A stretch of 64,000 nucleotides of DNA from an uncultured Roseiflexaceae bacterium (GCA_937974195.1 CALJIC010000131.1:1-64000), one strand, 5' to 3'; shown: positions 52,200 to 61,707, counted from the first letter of the stretch. A program made the numbers and translations. The notes: generated from the sequence alone by a model not told the origin.

Positions 52200-52784
52200 T
52201 CACCCCTCGGTGAGATACCAGCGCCCGCCGACATTGACCAGCGGCACGGTCTTGCCGGGGTTGCCGATCAGCTGGTCGAGGCCGACGGTGTCCTCGTAGA
52301 TGGTCACCGGGCCGTTAGGTCCGGCGCGGGTGATCAGCATGTAGATCTCCGCGTCCGGCAGCCTCACGGTGGCGCGCTGGCCATCCGCAGGGTCGGTCGG
52401 CAGCTCCTCGACGTTGTCGAAGCCGCGCAGCTCGAGCGTCAGCGTCTCGTCTTCCGCCAGCTGCGCCATATCCTGGACAAAGCTGGTGAGGGCCTGGCTC
52501 AGAATGACGCGCTGGTCATCGCGCTCGTTCGGCGCGAAGTAGCTGGCCAGGCGCTCGACCCAGTAGCTGCGGCGCGTGGCGTCCCGCAGGTCCGGGTCGT
52601 GCAGCGCGTCGTCGAGGTCGCCGAAGAAGCTGGCCACGACCTGCTGCGGGTCGAATCCGCCGCCGATCTCCTGCGGGGCGACGCGCGGGACGGCGCGCGG
52701 CTGCGGCACCGTCCCGCAGCCCGCCAGGGCGAAGAGGAGCGTGAGCGCCGCTGCAGCCAGCGGTATGATCCTGTTCCGTCGCAC
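52200..52784 (-). CDS. Lipoprotein, hypothetical
   Basis: 194 residues. Signal peptide with lipobox LAGC at about 20-23 (PLAAAALTLLFALAGCGTVP). The mature domain starts FDPQQVVASFFGDLDDALHD and shows DATRRSYWVERLASYFAPNE and VNVGGRWYLTEG; the pattern resembles small NTF2-like/DUF4878-type lipoproteins that end in a W-Y stretch, a weak match. Probably cotranscribed with the cyclic-nucleotide/Fe-S gene 30 bp downstream. Confidence 0.7.
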   Translation of the reverse strand: MRRNRIIPLAAAALTLLFALAGCGTVPQPRAVPRVAPQEIGGGFDPQQVVASFFGDLDDALHDPDLRDATRRSYWVERLASYFAPNERDDQRVILSQALTSFVQDMAQLAEDETLTLELRGFDNVEELPTDPADGQRATVRLPDAEIYMLITRAGPNGPVTIYEDTVGLDQLIGNPGKTVPLVNVGGRWYLTEG

Positions 52785-52849
52785 GTCTCTGCTGCCGGTC
52801 TATCACTTGACAGAACTTACGCGGTCGCCCTGCGGGTCGCCCGCGTGAG

Positions 52850-53146
52850 CGCTCCGCGGGAGGTGTGGAGGGCCAGCAGCTCTCCACGGACACCTCTTCC
52901 GCAGAGCGGCGGAGGAAGCGAGATTCAGGGGAGGCTTCGCCTCCCCAAACCCCTCCACAGGGTGTGAGGCGAGGCCACCGCGTAACTCCTGTCACTTGAG
53001 TTGCGGTGGCGGAGACGCCCTCCGGACCACCGCCTCAGTCTTTCGTTGACACGACGCACGCGGCACCCTGCATCCCGCCGTTCTAGAGCGACTTTGTCGC
53101 AACAGAACGGGGAGATACAGAGATGCTGGGGAGGCGAAGCCCTCCC
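52850..53146. repeat. Family 2 repeats and degenerate palindrome
   Basis: Two successive copies: GGGGAGGC-TTC-GCCTCCCC at 52928-52946, and an imperfect one at 53128-53146. Between them a reduced family 1 core GTTCT-AGA-GCGAC-TTT-GTCGC-AAC-AGAAC (53080-53108). The 472-bp gap has no gene. Confidence 0.8.
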
Positions 53147-53212
53147 AAACTCCTCGGAGATGCGGGGCCAGACCGCCGCGTAACTCGTGTTAATGATACG
53201 GGTATTGTACCA

Positions 53213-53250
53213 CCTCAGCCCGCGGCTGGGGATGATGCTGCGGGCTGAGG
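53213..53250 (-). terminator. Hairpin terminator after the glycoside-hydrolase-like gene
   Basis: CCTCAGCCCGC (53213-53223) and GCGGGCTGAGG (53240-53250), loop 16 nt, 6 bp beyond the stop of the minus-strand gene. Confidence 0.65.
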
Positions 53251-53256
53251 TCGCTA

Positions 53257-54843
53257 CTACTTGACGCCGGTGATCTCGCGGCCGAGCAGGCCGAGCAAGA
53301 CCTTGTACGGCTCGGGGTTCTCGGGGTGGTACTCGAAGCGGGCGCGCTCGAAGTGCTGGGTGAGGTACTGCTGCCCGTTGGTCGGGTTGGTCTCGACCGT
53401 CGCTTCGGAGAGGGGCATGCCGAAGAGCGCCAGGCTCTCCTGGAAGCTCGCGCCGGGGGCGCCGTCGAACTCGAGGCCGTGGCTGGACCAGTAGCCCCAG
53501 AACTCGGGCGCGATGGCGTGGCCCGTCTCGGCGAAGTAGTGGGGTGCGGACGGGTCGGCCTTGGGGAACTGGGTCCAGTCGCGCCCCTGACGCGCGAGGC
53601 TATCCGCGCCGAGGCGGCCGAGCAGCACATCGTAGGGCCGCGGATTCTCGGGGTGCAGCTCGAGCCGGTTGCGCTCGAACCACTGGGCCTGCACGCTCTT
53701 GCCCTCGATCTCGAGCGCCTGCTGCGGGCCGATCGGGTAGCCGAACACCGGCAGGCCGCCGTTCTGCTCCCAGTACTCGAGGATGCGGCCGCAGACCTGG
53801 TGGCCGGTCTCGGGGAACGAGCGGCAGCGAGCGCCGGGCGCCGGGGCGGGGGCAGGCGCCGGCGGGGGAGCTGCGGCCGCCGCGCGGTAGCGGTCGCTCA
53901 GCTCCTTCGTCAGGCGCAGGTAGAGGTCGCCGTACTGCTCGCTGGGCTCGATGTGCGAGCCCTCCTTGAACTCGTTGAAGCTGGTGATGATGACGGCGTC
54001 GGCGTTGCGGTCGATGGCGGTCTGCCAGGTCGCGCGGTAGTACTCGCCGTTCTGCCGGTCGCGGGCGTGGCCGCCGCGCACCTTGAGGTCGTTGTACCCC
54101 GGCATCACCGTCGCGATGAAGGGCCGCTGGGCGCCGCGGCTCTGGTTGTAGCTGTTGAGCCGGGCGGCGTAGGAGGCCATGGCCGCCCCCGGCGCCCGCT
54201 CCCAGGTGATGTCGTAGTAGTAGAGCGCGTCGTACACGTCGAGGTAGCTGAAGTTATCTGTTCCGCCGAACCAGAACTGCTCGCGCCCGGCGTCGGCGCG
54301 GTCGCGCAGCTGCTGCCAGACGCCGGGGCCGCCGAGCGAGCCGGGGTTGAACCAGAACACCGCCGGCCGGCCCTGGAAGCGGAAGTAGCTCGGCCGGCTC
54401 ATCATATCGCGCTGGACGACGGCGAGCGCCTCGGTGAGCGCGCCGACCGAGTTGAGCGAGGACCAGGCGGCCTGCTCAGGCATGATCGCGACCTTGATGT
54501 CGCGCCCGCTGGCCTCGACCAGCTCGAACAGCCGCCGGCAGCGCCGGTCGATGCGGTCCTCGCCGGGGCCGAACCAGGCGCACACCAGCGCGTCGATGCC
54601 GGCGTCGTCGGCCTGCTGAATATGGCGGCGCATGGCGTTATCGTCGCCGCCGCTGTACGTCGGCGCGGCGATATCGCTCATGATGCTGTAGCTCCAGTCG
54701 CTGGGCTCGTACCACGGGTAGTAGAAGGCGATCACTGGCCGGTCGGAGGCGGCCTGCGCGGGGGCGGGATGGACGACGGCGGCGAGCACGAGCGCGGCCA
54801 GGCATGCCAGAACGAGCGTCCGGTGCGTGGTCAGGAACGTCAT
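53257..54843 (-). CDS. Secreted GH99-like glycoside hydrolase with two C-terminal repeat modules
   Basis: 528 residues, ATG 54843 directly after AGGAGGTTGC. Signal peptide ends near AQAA (about 33). Residues about 36-320 resemble GH99-like/WbsX domains: VIAFYYPWYEPSDW, DDAGIDALVCAWFGPGED, FNPGSLGG, ITSFNEFKEGSHIEPSEQYG (conserved Glu pair). A Pro/Ala linker (PPPAPAPAPAPG) leads to two related modules: FPETGHQVCGRILEYWEQNG... and FAETGHAIAPEFWGYWSSHG..., each ending FE-R-R-E-HPENP-PY-VLLG. Likely binds or cuts surface polysaccharide. Confidence 0.8.
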   Translation of the reverse strand: MTFLTTHRTLVLACLAALVLAAVVHPAPAQAASDRPVIAFYYPWYEPSDWSYSIMSDIAAPTYSGGDDNAMRRHIQQADDAGIDALVCAWFGPGEDRIDRRCRRLFELVEASGRDIKVAIMPEQAAWSSLNSVGALTEALAVVQRDMMSRPSYFRFQGRPAVFWFNPGSLGGPGVWQQLRDRADAGREQFWFGGTDNFSYLDVYDALYYYDITWERAPGAAMASYAARLNSYNQSRGAQRPFIATVMPGYNDLKVRGGHARDRQNGEYYRATWQTAIDRNADAVIITSFNEFKEGSHIEPSEQYGDLYLRLTKELSDRYRAAAAAPPPAPAPAPAPGARCRSFPETGHQVCGRILEYWEQNGGLPVFGYPIGPQQALEIEGKSVQAQWFERNRLELHPENPRPYDVLLGRLGADSLARQGRDWTQFPKADPSAPHYFAETGHAIAPEFWGYWSSHGLEFDGAPGASFQESLALFGMPLSEATVETNPTNGQQYLTQHFERARFEYHPENPEPYKVLLGLLGREITGVK

Positions 54844-54955
54844 GCAACCTCCTGTGGGGGAATGTCCATGTGGCTCCAGAGAGCGCATGGTAGCCACGGC
54901 GAGCATGGCCGACAATGGGCCGATTGTCCTGATCTCGCGGCGCGAGAGCAGGAGT

Positions 54956-54964
54956 TGCTATAAT
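54956..54964 (+). promoter_or_regulatory. Extended -10 promoter for mnmG
   Basis: TGCTATAAT, perfect TATAAT (54959-54964), 39 bp before ATG. Confidence 0.6.
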
Positions 54965-55002
54965 ACCGCCGTGGAGTTCGGGAGGTTGCGCGCTGGAAAC
55001 GC

Positions 55003-57012
55003 ATGATGACCGATGTGCAGGGCCAGGTGTATGACGTGATCGTGGTGGGCGCCGGGCACGCCGGGTGCGAGGCGGCGCACGCCGCGGCGCGCATGGGGAG
55101 CCGCACGCTGCTCCTGACGATCGACCTGGACAAGCTGGCGCACATGTCGTGCAACCCGTCGATCGGCGGGCCGGCCAAGGGCCACATGGTGCGCGAGATC
55201 GATGCGCTCGGCGGGCTGATGGGGCGCGTGATCGACCGGACCTTCATCCAGATCCGGCTGCTAAATGAGAGCAAGGGGCCGGCGGTCCAGGCGCCGCGCG
55301 CCCAGGCGGACAAGCGGCTGTACGCGCAGGTGATGAAGGAGACGCTCGAGCGCACGCCGAACCTGGACCTGCGCCAGGCGATGGTGGAGCGGATCATCCC
55401 GCCGCAGCGGGCCACGGGCCAGGCGCCCGGTGCGAGCGACGGCCCCTTCTTCTCGGTCGTAACGCACACCGGGCGCGTGTACCGCAGCCGGGCGCTGGTG
55501 CTCACCACCGGGACCTTCCTGCGCGGGCGGGCGATCACCGGCGAGGCCATCTGGGGCGCCGGCCGGGCGGGCGAGGCGCCGGCGGTTGCGCTCGGGCAGG
55601 ACCTGGCGTCGCTCGGCTTCCCGCTGGTGCGCCTCAAGACCGGCACGCCGCCGCGGATCGACGCCCGCACGATCGACTTCTCGCTGTGCGAGCCGCAGTT
55701 CGGCAGCCCCACGCCGCTGTACTTCGGGCACTACTACGAAGCGGACGGCGATTCACGCTCGGCGCCCGTCGAGCCGGCCTTCAGCGGCCCGCCGAACCCG
55801 GTGTACCCCCAGCCGATGCTTGGCGGCTGGCGGCCGCAGCTCCCCTGCTACCACGTCTACACCACGCCGGAGTTCCACGCGATCGTGCGCGCCAACCTGC
55901 ACCGCGCGCCCATGTTCTCCGGGGTGATCGAGGGGGTCGGCCCGCGCTACTGCCCGAGCATCGAGGACAAGATCGTGCGCTTCGCCGAGAAAGAGCGCCA
56001 CGGCTTCTTCCTGGAGCCGGAGGGGTGGGCGACCGGCGAGGTGTACGTGCAGGGGTGCAACACCTCGCTGCCCGAGGATGTCCAGTGGGCGATGCTGCGC
56101 TCGATCCCGGCGCTGCGGAACGTCGAGCTGATGCGGATCGGCTACGCGATCGAGTACGACGCCGTGGCCACCGGCGAGATCACGGCCGCGCTGGAGGCCA
56201 AGCGCCTGCCGGGCCTGTTCTTCGCCGGGCAGATCAACGGCACCACCGGCTACGAGGAGGCCGCGGCGCAGGGGCTCCTGGCCGGCATCAACGCCGCGCG
56301 CTTCGTGCAGGGCCGCCCGGCGGTGCTGCTGCGGCGCGACGAGGCGTACATCGGCGTGCTGGTCGATGACCTGGTCACCAAGGAGATCCGCGAGCCGTAC
56401 CGCATGTTCACCTCGCGCGCCGAGCACCGCCTGCTGCTCCGGGCGGACAACGCCGACCTGCGGCTGACCCCGCTGGCCGCCGAGCTGGGGCTGGTTGATT
56501 CAGAGCGCGCGCGGGCGGTGGAGCGCAAGCGGGCCGCCGCCGAGGAGCTGCTGGCGCGGCTGCGCGGGCGGCGGGTGTTCCCCTCGGCCGCGACGAACGA
56601 GCGCCTGGCGGCGGCCGGGATCGGGCCGCTGAACACGGAGGCGACCGCCGAGGAGCTGCTGCGGCGGCCCGATGTCGGCTACGGCCAGCTGGCGCAGGCG
56701 CTGGAGCTGCCCCCGGCCTCGCCGGAGGTCGTCGAGCAGGTGGAGATCGCCGCCAGGTACGGCGGCTACATCGCCAAGCAGCAGCGCGAGGTCGAGCGGC
56801 TGCAGCGGATGGAGTCGCGGCGCATCCCGCCCGACCTGGACTACGAGCAGGTGCGCGGGCTGCGCAACGAGGCGCGCCAGGTGCTCGCGCGCTTCCGCCC
56901 GGCGACGGTCGGGCAGGCGGCGCGGCTGGCGGGCATCAACCCCGCCGACGTGGCCGTGCTGCTGATCGCCCTGGAGCGCAGCCAGCGGCAGCCGGCCGAT
57001 ACGGCGGCGTAG
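55003..57012 (+). CDS. mnmG: tRNA uridine-5-carboxymethylaminomethyl(34) synthesis enzyme MnmG
   Basis: 669 residues, slightly longer than the usual 620-650. FAD-binding VVGAGHAGCEAAHAAARMG near the N-terminus, MSCNPSIGGPAKGHMVREID, YCPSIEDKIVRFAEKERHG, QGCNTSLPEDVQ, and late LLRADNADLRLTPLAAELGL. With MnmE it modifies the wobble uridine of tRNA in the cytoplasm. mnmE is not adjacent. A second ATG lies at 55006; either start is possible, with no strong ribosome site. Confidence 0.97.
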   Translation: MMTDVQGQVYDVIVVGAGHAGCEAAHAAARMGSRTLLLTIDLDKLAHMSCNPSIGGPAKGHMVREIDALGGLMGRVIDRTFIQIRLLNESKGPAVQAPRAQADKRLYAQVMKETLERTPNLDLRQAMVERIIPPQRATGQAPGASDGPFFSVVTHTGRVYRSRALVLTTGTFLRGRAITGEAIWGAGRAGEAPAVALGQDLASLGFPLVRLKTGTPPRIDARTIDFSLCEPQFGSPTPLYFGHYYEADGDSRSAPVEPAFSGPPNPVYPQPMLGGWRPQLPCYHVYTTPEFHAIVRANLHRAPMFSGVIEGVGPRYCPSIEDKIVRFAEKERHGFFLEPEGWATGEVYVQGCNTSLPEDVQWAMLRSIPALRNVELMRIGYAIEYDAVATGEITAALEAKRLPGLFFAGQINGTTGYEEAAAQGLLAGINAARFVQGRPAVLLRRDEAYIGVLVDDLVTKEIREPYRMFTSRAEHRLLLRADNADLRLTPLAAELGLVDSERARAVERKRAAAEELLARLRGRRVFPSAATNERLAAAGIGPLNTEATAEELLRRPDVGYGQLAQALELPPASPEVVEQVEIAARYGGYIAKQQREVERLQRMESRRIPPDLDYEQVRGLRNEARQVLARFRPATVGQAARLAGINPADVAVLLIALERSQRQPADTAA

Positions 57013-57021
57013 CACAGCATC

Positions 57022-57049
57022 TCGAAGGCCGCACCCCCATCGCCTTCGA
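57022..57049. terminator. Hairpin between convergent mnmG and methyltransferase genes
   Basis: TCGAAGGC (57022-57029) and GCCTTCGA (57042-57049) with a 12-nt loop, between stops at 57012 and 57057. Confidence 0.55.
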
Positions 57050-57056
57050 CACAGCC

Positions 57057-58139
57057 TCACCCCGCTCTTCGAAAGAGGAACAGGCGCGGCGTCATGCCGC
57101 TCGACCGCACCCGCACCGTCCGCACCAGCTCCCAGCTCCCGCGCTGCTCGGCCGCGACGCGCTCCAGCAGGCGCACCTCGTGCGTCAGGAGGACCATGCG
57201 CGCGCCGGGGGCCGCGACGCGGGCCGCCTCGGCCACGATGCGCGGGTAGAGCACCTCGTTGTCGCGGTGCGAGCCGACGAGCTGGCCGAACGGGAGGTCG
57301 GCCATCAGCACGCTCACGGAGGCGTCGGGCAGCGGCAGGGCCGTGGCGTCCCACAGCTCCAGGCGCGCGGCGCGGCTGAGCCCGGCGGCGGCGAGGTTCT
57401 GGCGGGCGCAGTCCAGCGCGTCCGGGTCGATGTCGCAGCCGATCGCCGCGCGCGCCCGCGTGAGGGCGAGGCGCTCGACGAGCAGCGTGCCCGAGCCGCA
57501 GCACATGTTGAGCACCGTGTCATCGGCAGATGGGCCGGTGAGCTGCGCGAGCGCGTGGGCCAGCGTGGCGTTCGGCGCGCCGGGCATGTTGCAGACCCGC
57601 CACGGGCGCGTGGCGAGCGGGCGCGGCGAGATGCGCACGAGCACCTCCCAGCCCGGCCCATCGGGCGAGCGGCGCAGGCGCAGCAGCAGGTCGCCCTCTT
57701 CGTCCGCCACCTGTAGGCCGGCGCGGGCGGCGAGCTCGGCCTTGAGGCGGGTGAGCACCGCCGAGTCCTCGCCTGCGGCGCTCACCCGCAGGGTCGCGAA
57801 CGCGCCGGGGCTGTGGAGCGCGCGCACATCCTCGATGGCCGCCGCGAGGCGCTCGAAGTGCTGGTGCCCGAGCAGCGCCTTGGGGCGCGGCACGTCGAAC
57901 GCGAGCGACCGGTAGACCGCGACGACGCTCCTGAGCGCCAGGAGCGCGCGGGGGTCGCCGGCGTACGTGAAGCGCAGCTCCTCGGGGCGCTCCGAGCGCA
58001 GGAAGCGGGCGCGCCCGCCCAGGCGCCCGGCGATCTCGGCGGCGCCGAACTCCTCGAGCCCCGGGAGCGTGTCCGCCTCGAACACAGCCGGCGCGGCGGG
58101 GCGCGGCGGGGCGGGTCGTCGTTTTGGTGAGCGGGGCAT
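57057..58139 (-). CDS. THUMP-domain class I methyltransferase (Trm14/RlmL-like)
   Basis: 360 residues from ATG 58139. N-terminal THUMP-like region (LPGLEEFGAAEIAGRLGGRA, GWEVLVRISPRPLATRPWRV). The methyltransferase part has the SAM loop NMCCGSGTLLVERLAL, acidic CDIDPDALDCARQNL and motif IV ADLPFGQL, which fits guanine N2-methylation of tRNA or rRNA. Ends VRVRSSGMTPRLFLFRR. Starts 11 bp after the serC stop, so it is in the serC operon. Confidence 0.88.
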   Translation of the reverse strand: MPRSPKRRPAPPRPAAPAVFEADTLPGLEEFGAAEIAGRLGGRARFLRSERPEELRFTYAGDPRALLALRSVVAVYRSLAFDVPRPKALLGHQHFERLAAAIEDVRALHSPGAFATLRVSAAGEDSAVLTRLKAELAARAGLQVADEEGDLLLRLRRSPDGPGWEVLVRISPRPLATRPWRVCNMPGAPNATLAHALAQLTGPSADDTVLNMCCGSGTLLVERLALTRARAAIGCDIDPDALDCARQNLAAAGLSRAARLELWDATALPLPDASVSVLMADLPFGQLVGSHRDNEVLYPRIVAEAARVAAPGARMVLLTHEVRLLERVAAEQRGSWELVRTVRVRSSGMTPRLFLFRRAG

Positions 58140-58150
58140 GCTTTCCAGCG

Positions 58151-59254
58151 CTAGCCGTTGCGGCGCAAGAACTCTTCCATGAACGACGCCAGCGCCTGGC
58201 ACCCCTCGAGGTCCATCGCGTTGTAGATCGAGGCGCGGATGCCGCCCACCGAGCGGTGGCCGGCGAGCCCGACCATCCCCTGCTCGGCGGCCTCGGCGAC
58301 GAACTGCTTCTCCAGCTGCGGGTCCGGCAGGCGGAACGTGACGTTCATGAGCGAGCGGTGCGCCTTCTCGGCGTGGCCGCGGTAGAAGCCGCCGCTCGCG
58401 TCGATCGCGCGGTAGAGGGTCTCGGCCTTCTGCCGGTTGCGCGCGGCGATCGCCTCCAGCCCGCCGACCGACTCGATCCAGTCGAGCACGAGGTTGAGCA
58501 TGTAGACGGCGAAGACCGGCGGGGTGTTGTAGAGCGAGCGGCTCTTCACGTGCGTCGCGTAGCTGAGCATCGTCGGGATGACGCGCCCGCGCCGCGTGGT
58601 CTCCGCCGCGCGCTCCAGGAAGGAGTCGCGGATGATGACGACCGTGGCGCCCGCCGGGCCGAGGTTCTTCTGCGCGCCGGCGTAGATGAGCGCGAAGCGG
58701 CGGCCGTCCAGCGGGCGCGAGAGGATGTCGCTGCTCATATCGGCGACCAGCGGCAGGTCGCCGGTGTCCGGCAGGTCGTGCCACTGGACGCCCTGGATGG
58801 TCTCGTTGGTCGTGATGTGGACGTAGGCGGCCTGCGGGTCGAGGTCGGTGCGGCTCACGCTCGGCATGGCGCGGTACCCGCCGGCCTGCGACGAGACCGC
58901 GGCGCGTGCGGCGCCGATCATGCGCGCCTCCTCGAGCGCCTTCTCGGCCCAGGAGCCGGTGACGATGTAGTCGGCCGAGGCGTCGGGCGGGAGGAAGTTG
59001 AGCGGCACCATCGCGAACTGGAGCGACGCCCCGCCCTGCAGGAAGAGCACGCGGTAGTCGTCCCCGAGGCCGAGGAGCTGCTTGATGCGCTGCTCGGCCC
59101 CGGCGTTGAGCGCCTCGTACTCGCTGGAGCGGTGGCTCATCTCGAGGATCGACATCCCGCGCCCCTGGTAGTCGAGCAGCTCGCGCTGGGCGCGCTCCAG
59201 GGCCTCGCGCGGGAGGATGGCGGGGCCGGGGTTGAAGTTATAGACCGGGCTCAT
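58151..59254 (-). CDS. serC: Phosphoserine aminotransferase
   Basis: 367 residues. N-terminal YNFNPGPAILPREALERAQR. PLP lysine is Lys196 in YAGAQKNLGPAG; FLQGGASLQFAMVPLNFL and HITTNETIQGVQW are family signatures. Converts 3-phosphohydroxypyruvate and glutamate to phosphoserine. ThrH at 24241 could dephosphorylate the product; no serA is in the window. First gene of a two-gene operon with the THUMP methyltransferase. Confidence 0.97.
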   Translation of the reverse strand: MSPVYNFNPGPAILPREALERAQRELLDYQGRGMSILEMSHRSSEYEALNAGAEQRIKQLLGLGDDYRVLFLQGGASLQFAMVPLNFLPPDASADYIVTGSWAEKALEEARMIGAARAAVSSQAGGYRAMPSVSRTDLDPQAAYVHITTNETIQGVQWHDLPDTGDLPLVADMSSDILSRPLDGRRFALIYAGAQKNLGPAGATVVIIRDSFLERAAETTRRGRVIPTMLSYATHVKSRSLYNTPPVFAVYMLNLVLDWIESVGGLEAIAARNRQKAETLYRAIDASGGFYRGHAEKAHRSLMNVTFRLPDPQLEKQFVAEAAEQGMVGLAGHRSVGGIRASIYNAMDLEGCQALASFMEEFLRRNG

Positions 59255-59320
59255 GTGAACTCCTTACACTCTTTCGCCGCAGTGCTGCGGGCGATGGTTA
59301 CGTGAAACCTGCGCGCAGTG

Positions 59321-60169
59321 TCAGGTATTTGGCCGGAAGCGGCGCACCAGGCGCTCGGTGTAGCTCGGCGCCGCCCGGTCGAAGTGGCCGACGGCGCGCG
59401 TCAGATAGGGGCGGCTGACTCGCCGCAGGTAGGTGGCGAGCCTCTCGGCCGCGATGGTGCCCAGGGCCTCGCGGTAGTAGTCGAACAGATACACGTTGCC
59501 CATGGTGATCCCGGCCCGGGCGGCGCCGAGGGCGACCGCCGCCGAGACCTCGAGCAGCGACCGGCCCTCGAGGCCGGCGGCGCGCTGGAGCTGGCCGAAG
59601 AGCGCGGCGAGGCGCTCAGGGCCGGGCAGCTGGTCGGAGTGGCTGCGCAGAGCCTCCCAGGCGGCGCGCAGGTCGCGCACGTTCAGCGGGGGCACGTCGA
59701 TCGCATCCGCCATGGTGCCGGAGGTCCCCTCGAGGGCGCGCAGGAGCTGCTCGAAGGACTGGATGTCGGCGTCCTCGGGGAGCGCGCCCGAGCGCTTGAG
59801 CTCGTCGACGAGCGCGTGGAGATAGATTCGCGCGCCGCCGATGATATCCGAGGCCGCCGCCAGCAGCCAGATCGGCGACCAGCCGACGGCCAGGAAGCCG
59901 GCGAGCTCGATCACGTTGCCCGCAGTCTTGCGGGCGAGCAGGTCGCGGGCCGAGATCGTCTCGTCCGGGAAGATGCCGTGCACGTCGCCGACGATCTCGA
60001 TGACCAGGCGCAGCAGGCGGGCGACAGTGGCCTGATACAGCCGGGTGCGGCGCACGCTGGCCGGCAGCAGCACCGACGTCGATTCGTGGATGAGGCCCCC
60101 AGCGATCGCAGCCAGCGCGCGGGCGGCGCGCTCGGGCAGCGACAGCAGATAGGTCTGAGTCTCGTTCAT
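59321..60169 (-). CDS. Hypothetical protein
   Basis: 282 residues, mostly helical. N-terminal region (PERAARALAAIAGGLIHEST) resembles the beginning of phasin- or polymer-associated proteins, without enough to assign. A weakly hydrophobic stretch (NVIELAGFLAVGWSPIWLLA) lies in the middle. The tail has YLFDYYREALGTIAAERLAT and SRPYLTRAVGHFDRAAPSYT. Upstream neighbour on the same strand, at 60373, carries a diadenylate-cyclase-like domain; a functional link is not shown. Confidence 0.7.
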   Translation of the reverse strand: MNETQTYLLSLPERAARALAAIAGGLIHESTSVLLPASVRRTRLYQATVARLLRLVIEIVGDVHGIFPDETISARDLLARKTAGNVIELAGFLAVGWSPIWLLAAASDIIGGARIYLHALVDELKRSGALPEDADIQSFEQLLRALEGTSGTMADAIDVPPLNVRDLRAAWEALRSHSDQLPGPERLAALFGQLQRAAGLEGRSLLEVSAAVALGAARAGITMGNVYLFDYYREALGTIAAERLATYLRRVSRPYLTRAVGHFDRAAPSYTERLVRRFRPNT

Positions 60170-60372
60170 ACGCTCTCAGAGGGCAGAAGTTGCGCGGCGG
60201 CCTCGCCTTCCTGGAAGAAGGGCCGGCGGCGCGGCCGCGTACGTTCTGCCAAAAGGGAGATTGGCGGCTGCGGGTGGGCTGGCTTCGCCGCCAGCGCCCA
60301 CGGCCGCTGATTCTCACCGGACGTTGTGATTGTACACGACGCCCGGCTGCGTGCGTTGTGTTGCAGGGGAGC

Positions 60373-61707
60373 CTAGCCGATCAGCGGAACGAGCAGCGAG
60401 TAGCCGAGGAAGACGCCGGTGGTCTGGATCCCGGTCTTGATATAAACCTCGCCGTTGTCGGACCAGATCAGGCTGACGCCGCCGTCCTGTGAGACGACGA
60501 AGACGCACAGGTCGGGCAGGGTGGCGCAGAGGCGCATGGCGGAGCGGTGGCGCGTGCCGTGCTGCTCGGCGTCGAAGGGGCTGCGCTGGCCGCGGAAGGG
60601 GTTGCTCAGCTCGTAGACCGGCGCCTGGCGGATGCGGTCCAGCAGGATCTCGGTGCCGAAGCCCACCACGGTCAGGTCGGTGCGCAGGAGCAGCGCCCCG
60701 TCGGCGGCGGCGAGGTTGCCGATGAAGGCGCAGGTCTCGGCCAGCCGGCGCTGCGCGTCGACCAGCGAGCCGAGGCTGAACTGGCCCTGCGGCGTGGCCG
60801 CGTGGTCGTTCGCGTACTGGCGCACCATATCGCCGTACTGGTGGCGGATATTCATGAATTCGACATAACGGCGGCGCAGGTGGGCGGGGTCGGAGCTGAG
60901 CTGATACTTGACCTTCACGAGCTCCCGCTCGCGCGACACCAGCTCGCAGGCGCTCGCGGCGAGGATCAGCGCCCCGCCGTGGCCGCTGCACTGGATGCCG
61001 TTGACGATCGCCAGGATCGTGTTGACGTAGGTCAGCCACTCGAACTGGTCCCAATCGCGCAGGACCTCGTAGCGCGGGGGCGTGATCTGGCTGCGGAGCA
61101 GCTTCTGGCCCTCGCGGAACAGCGGGTAGGCGCCGAGCAGGTCGCCGGTCGAGAGCGGGCTTTCGATCTGGATGCGCCCGGAGCGCAGCGTGGCGACGAC
61201 GTAGCTGCCCTGGAACACCGTGAGCTGGCCCGGCGCGTCGACGCGCACCAGCAGCGCCTCGGGGAGCGCGTCGTGGGAGTAGGAGAAGGCCCGGCGGGCG
61301 CGCACCCAGGAGGAGCCGAGGTTGAGCAGGCCGCGGATGACAAGCGGCTCGTCCGGGTCGGGCGAGAACTCGACCCAGATCGCCGCCGTGTCGATGTCGC
61401 AGGTGACGGCGAGGCGCCGGAGCTCCTGGACGTTGTAGGGGCGGCAGGCCGAGAACGGCCACATCTCGACGATGCGCTCGTGGCCGTGGCGGTGGATCAC
61501 CTCCGAGCGCATCGTGCAGCAGATCATGAAGCAGAGCGGCCGCCCCTCCTCCTTCTCCAGCCCGGCCAGGTAGGCGACTTCCATCAGCGTGCGCAGCTTG
61601 GCCGGGCTGGGCAGCGGCGGCCGGCTGAAGACGACGCCGTCCAGAAAGCTGTCCCAGATTCGCGTGACCTGCTCGGCGAGATCGGCTGGGAAGTGGTAGT
61701 CGGGCAT
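60373..61707 (-). CDS. DisA-type nucleotide-cyclase-fold (DAC-like) protein
   Basis: 444 residues, ATG 61707. The last about 130 residues form a DAC-like domain with both signature motifs: DGA at 336-338 (NLAAADGALLLRTDLTVVGF) and GTRHR at 384-388 (GTRHRSAMRLCATLPDLCVF). In DisA/CdaA these bind and join two ATP to c-di-AMP. A related GGALILAAS at about 244-252 lies before it. Residues 1-230 are an unfamiliar domain (CTMRSEVIHRHGHERIVEMW). It could be a synthase or a nucleotide sensor of the DACNV type; motifs favour catalytic competence but do not prove it. Confidence 0.78.
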   Translation of the reverse strand: MPDYHFPADLAEQVTRIWDSFLDGVVFSRPPLPSPAKLRTLMEVAYLAGLEKEEGRPLCFMICCTMRSEVIHRHGHERIVEMWPFSACRPYNVQELRRLAVTCDIDTAAIWVEFSPDPDEPLVIRGLLNLGSSWVRARRAFSYSHDALPEALLVRVDAPGQLTVFQGSYVVATLRSGRIQIESPLSTGDLLGAYPLFREGQKLLRSQITPPRYEVLRDWDQFEWLTYVNTILAIVNGIQCSGHGGALILAASACELVSRERELVKVKYQLSSDPAHLRRRYVEFMNIRHQYGDMVRQYANDHAATPQGQFSLGSLVDAQRRLAETCAFIGNLAAADGALLLRTDLTVVGFGTEILLDRIRQAPVYELSNPFRGQRSPFDAEQHGTRHRSAMRLCATLPDLCVFVVSQDGGVSLIWSDNGEVYIKTGIQTTGVFLGYSLLVPLIG

